A DNA stretch of 42,340 nt. It comes from RGIG4576 sp964536025. GTDB taxonomy: Bacteria > Bacteroidota > Bacteroidia > Bacteroidales > Muribaculaceae. The translations under genes and the position numbers were made by a program. Below the pieces are notes generated by a model. The model searched no databases. It saw nothing but the letters and a program-made list of their open reading frames with translations, and had not been told where the DNA came from. The stretch spans positions 1 through 42,340 of the forward strand of contig CAZHXA010000019.1 in assembly GCA_964536025.1 (NCBI GenBank). Direction: 5' to 3'. Numbering within the stretch: the stretch's first letter is position 1; each line of letters starts with the position of its first letter. Below, piece after piece: positions 41,475-42,340 of this stretch.

Positions 41475-41772
41475 TATTCAGAGATAAATCATGTGTAGAA
41501 TCACTTATAAGTGATATAAATTAGCTATTAAAGACTCCAACTATAATTCTATTATTATGAAATAGTTTTAATTGCTTAATATTGTGATAAACTTGATTAT
41601 TTATGGTAAAATGAATGATATAATATTACGGTATTTAATATTAATTAACAGTTTAGTAATTAACTGTGTACTAAACATTTAGTGGTGTATACGTTGGCTG
41701 ATTCGTTTATGTGTTGATTCTGTATAAATGAAAAAAATAAGTAAATTTACTTTGAATTTAATATTTATAACA
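41475..41772. other. AT-rich intergenic region with inverted repeats
   Basis: No gene is visible. It holds a perfect 16-bp palindrome ATCACTTATAAGTGAT (41500-41515) and a cluster of alternating repeats: GTTTAGT (41651-41657), ACTAAAC (41670-41676) and ATTTAGT (41677-41683). These could be regulator sites for the divergent flanking genes. A weak -7-like TTACTTTG lies at 41747-41754. Confidence 0.35.
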
Positions 41773-41796
41773 ATGTCAAAAGTTTATACATAAAAG

Positions 41797-42084
41797 GTGG
41801 AGAAGTTACAATCTTTAGCTGATGGTTTAAAGAGAAACTTCGATAAAGTAAAGGGATTAGGTATAACAGAATCTCAAATACAAAATCTTTTGCAACTTGC
41901 TGAAGAAACTGCAGTTATGAGTAGTGAACTTGATAATTTGCGTGAAATTGTGAAGCAGAAAGCTTCGGCGGCAAATTCAAAATTAACTGAATTTACAAGC
42001 CAATTACAACAAGCGAAACAAGTTATTAAGACTAATTTTGAACAGACTGTTTGGATTAATTTTGGAATAGAAGACAAACGTTGA
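41797..42084 (+). CDS. Small coiled-coil protein; in-frame stop just upstream
   Basis: 95 residues from a GTG start, mostly helical (residues 5-80 with heptad-like Leu/Ile/Ala spacing) and ending VWINFGIEDKR. I recognise the style of a small Bacteroidetes protein family of unknown function that starts MSK-Y and ends FGIEDKR, but not a named family. In the same frame, ATG 41773 opens MSKVYT and then hits TAA at 41791-41793, directly before AAG GTG GAG. The natural start therefore seems to be ATG 41773 with a nonsense codon at position 7, leaving GTG 41797 as a possible rescue start. Expression is uncertain. Confidence 0.6.
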   Translation: MEKLQSLADGLKRNFDKVKGLGITESQIQNLLQLAEETAVMSSELDNLREIVKQKASAANSKLTEFTSQLQQAKQVIKTNFEQTVWINFGIEDKR

Positions 42085-42132
42085 TTTTTAAATAAGAAGT
42101 GAGTTGTACTTGGTAAATTTAAATGATAAAGA

Positions 42133-42168
42133 AAAGCTACATGTAAAATTATTTTTGTGTGTAGCTTT
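42133..42168 (+). terminator. Hairpin after the coiled-coil gene
   Basis: AAAGCTACA (42133-42141) pairs with TGTAGCTTT (42160-42168), extended inward by two G-U pairs; the following sequence is T-rich. Confidence 0.6.
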
Positions 42169-42255
42169 ACTTTATTTCGTTAGAAACGCTTTAAAATGAA
42201 AAGGCTTGAATATTATGCTTTTTATTGAACGGGAAATAAAAAGTTTGACGTTTGT

Positions 42256-42287
42256 TTGCGTTATGTTGAATATTTTATATATATTTG
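42256..42287 (+). promoter_or_regulatory. Promoter of a gene beyond the window
   Basis: TTG (42256-42258), 21 bases, TATATTTG (42280-42287). The last 53 bases of the window would be its 5' leader; no start codon with a long frame is reached. Confidence 0.65.
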
Positions 42288-42340
42288 CCAAACGAATTTT
42301 AATAATCATAAATAAATTGAGCCTATAGAATATAACTTAC

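Noticed and set aside
1..42340. CRISPR array, insertion sequence or rRNA
   Set aside because: No regularly spaced repeats, no transposase and no rRNA-like sequence were seen; the only mobile trace is the fragment at 1-945.

Overview
The window looks like chromosomal DNA of an AT-rich member of the Bacteroidetes, most likely a gut-type Bacteroidales. Three things support this. Nine places carry the Bacteroidetes housekeeping promoter (TTG, 19-21 bases, TAnnTTTG). Most genes lack Shine-Dalgarno sites. The gene content is typical of the group: a DUF3332 lipoprotein, a DAHP synthase with a C-terminal chorismate mutase, the MutA/MutB methylmalonyl-CoA mutase of propionate formation, and an S16 protein with a long Ala/Lys/Glu tail. 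I cannot name the species.

Layout. Bases 1-945 are a decayed scrap of a mobile element: a DUF4417 gene broken by an in-frame stop, then small orphan frames. From 1053 follow a B12-dependent ribonucleotide reductase, an exported thioredoxin-fold protein, a Uup-type ABC-F ATPase (minus strand), a secreted phosphoesterase with a beta-propeller, and carB. From 11578 to 15728 lies the aromatic amino acid operon: prephenate dehydratase, aminotransferase, DAHP synthase-chorismate mutase and prephenate dehydrogenase. Next come clpB and an AraC regulator with a flavodoxin-fold protein and a 5'-damaged alpha/beta hydrolase. Then, on the minus strand, are mutB/mutA, pgk, pyrF and prfA; a cdsA-purM-lytic transglycosylase-DUF3332 operon; and a metF-holB-AddB-like nuclease operon. 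galE is on the plus strand. rpsP, tRNA-Gln and the rpsF-rpsR-rplI operon are on the minus strand. The right edge has a small coiled-coil protein gene with an in-frame stop near its start, then a promoter for a gene outside the window.

The most interesting signal is ahead of the aromatic operon. A 25-codon leader peptide (11612-11689) has 11 Phe/Tyr codons among residues 4-15. It is followed by two mutually exclusive RNA pairings: an antiterminator (11669-11677 with 11722-11730) and a terminator (11722-11732 with 11738-11748, then a T run). This is the full architecture of ribosome-mediated attenuation responding to Phe and Tyr. It fits the operon, which holds the entry step of the pathway and both terminal branches.

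Pathway links: MutA/MutB and the class II ribonucleotide reductase both need cobalamin. carB and pyrF serve pyrimidine synthesis, purM serves purines, and cdsA serves phospholipids. Terminator hairpins separate most units, including bidirectional ones at the three convergent junctions.
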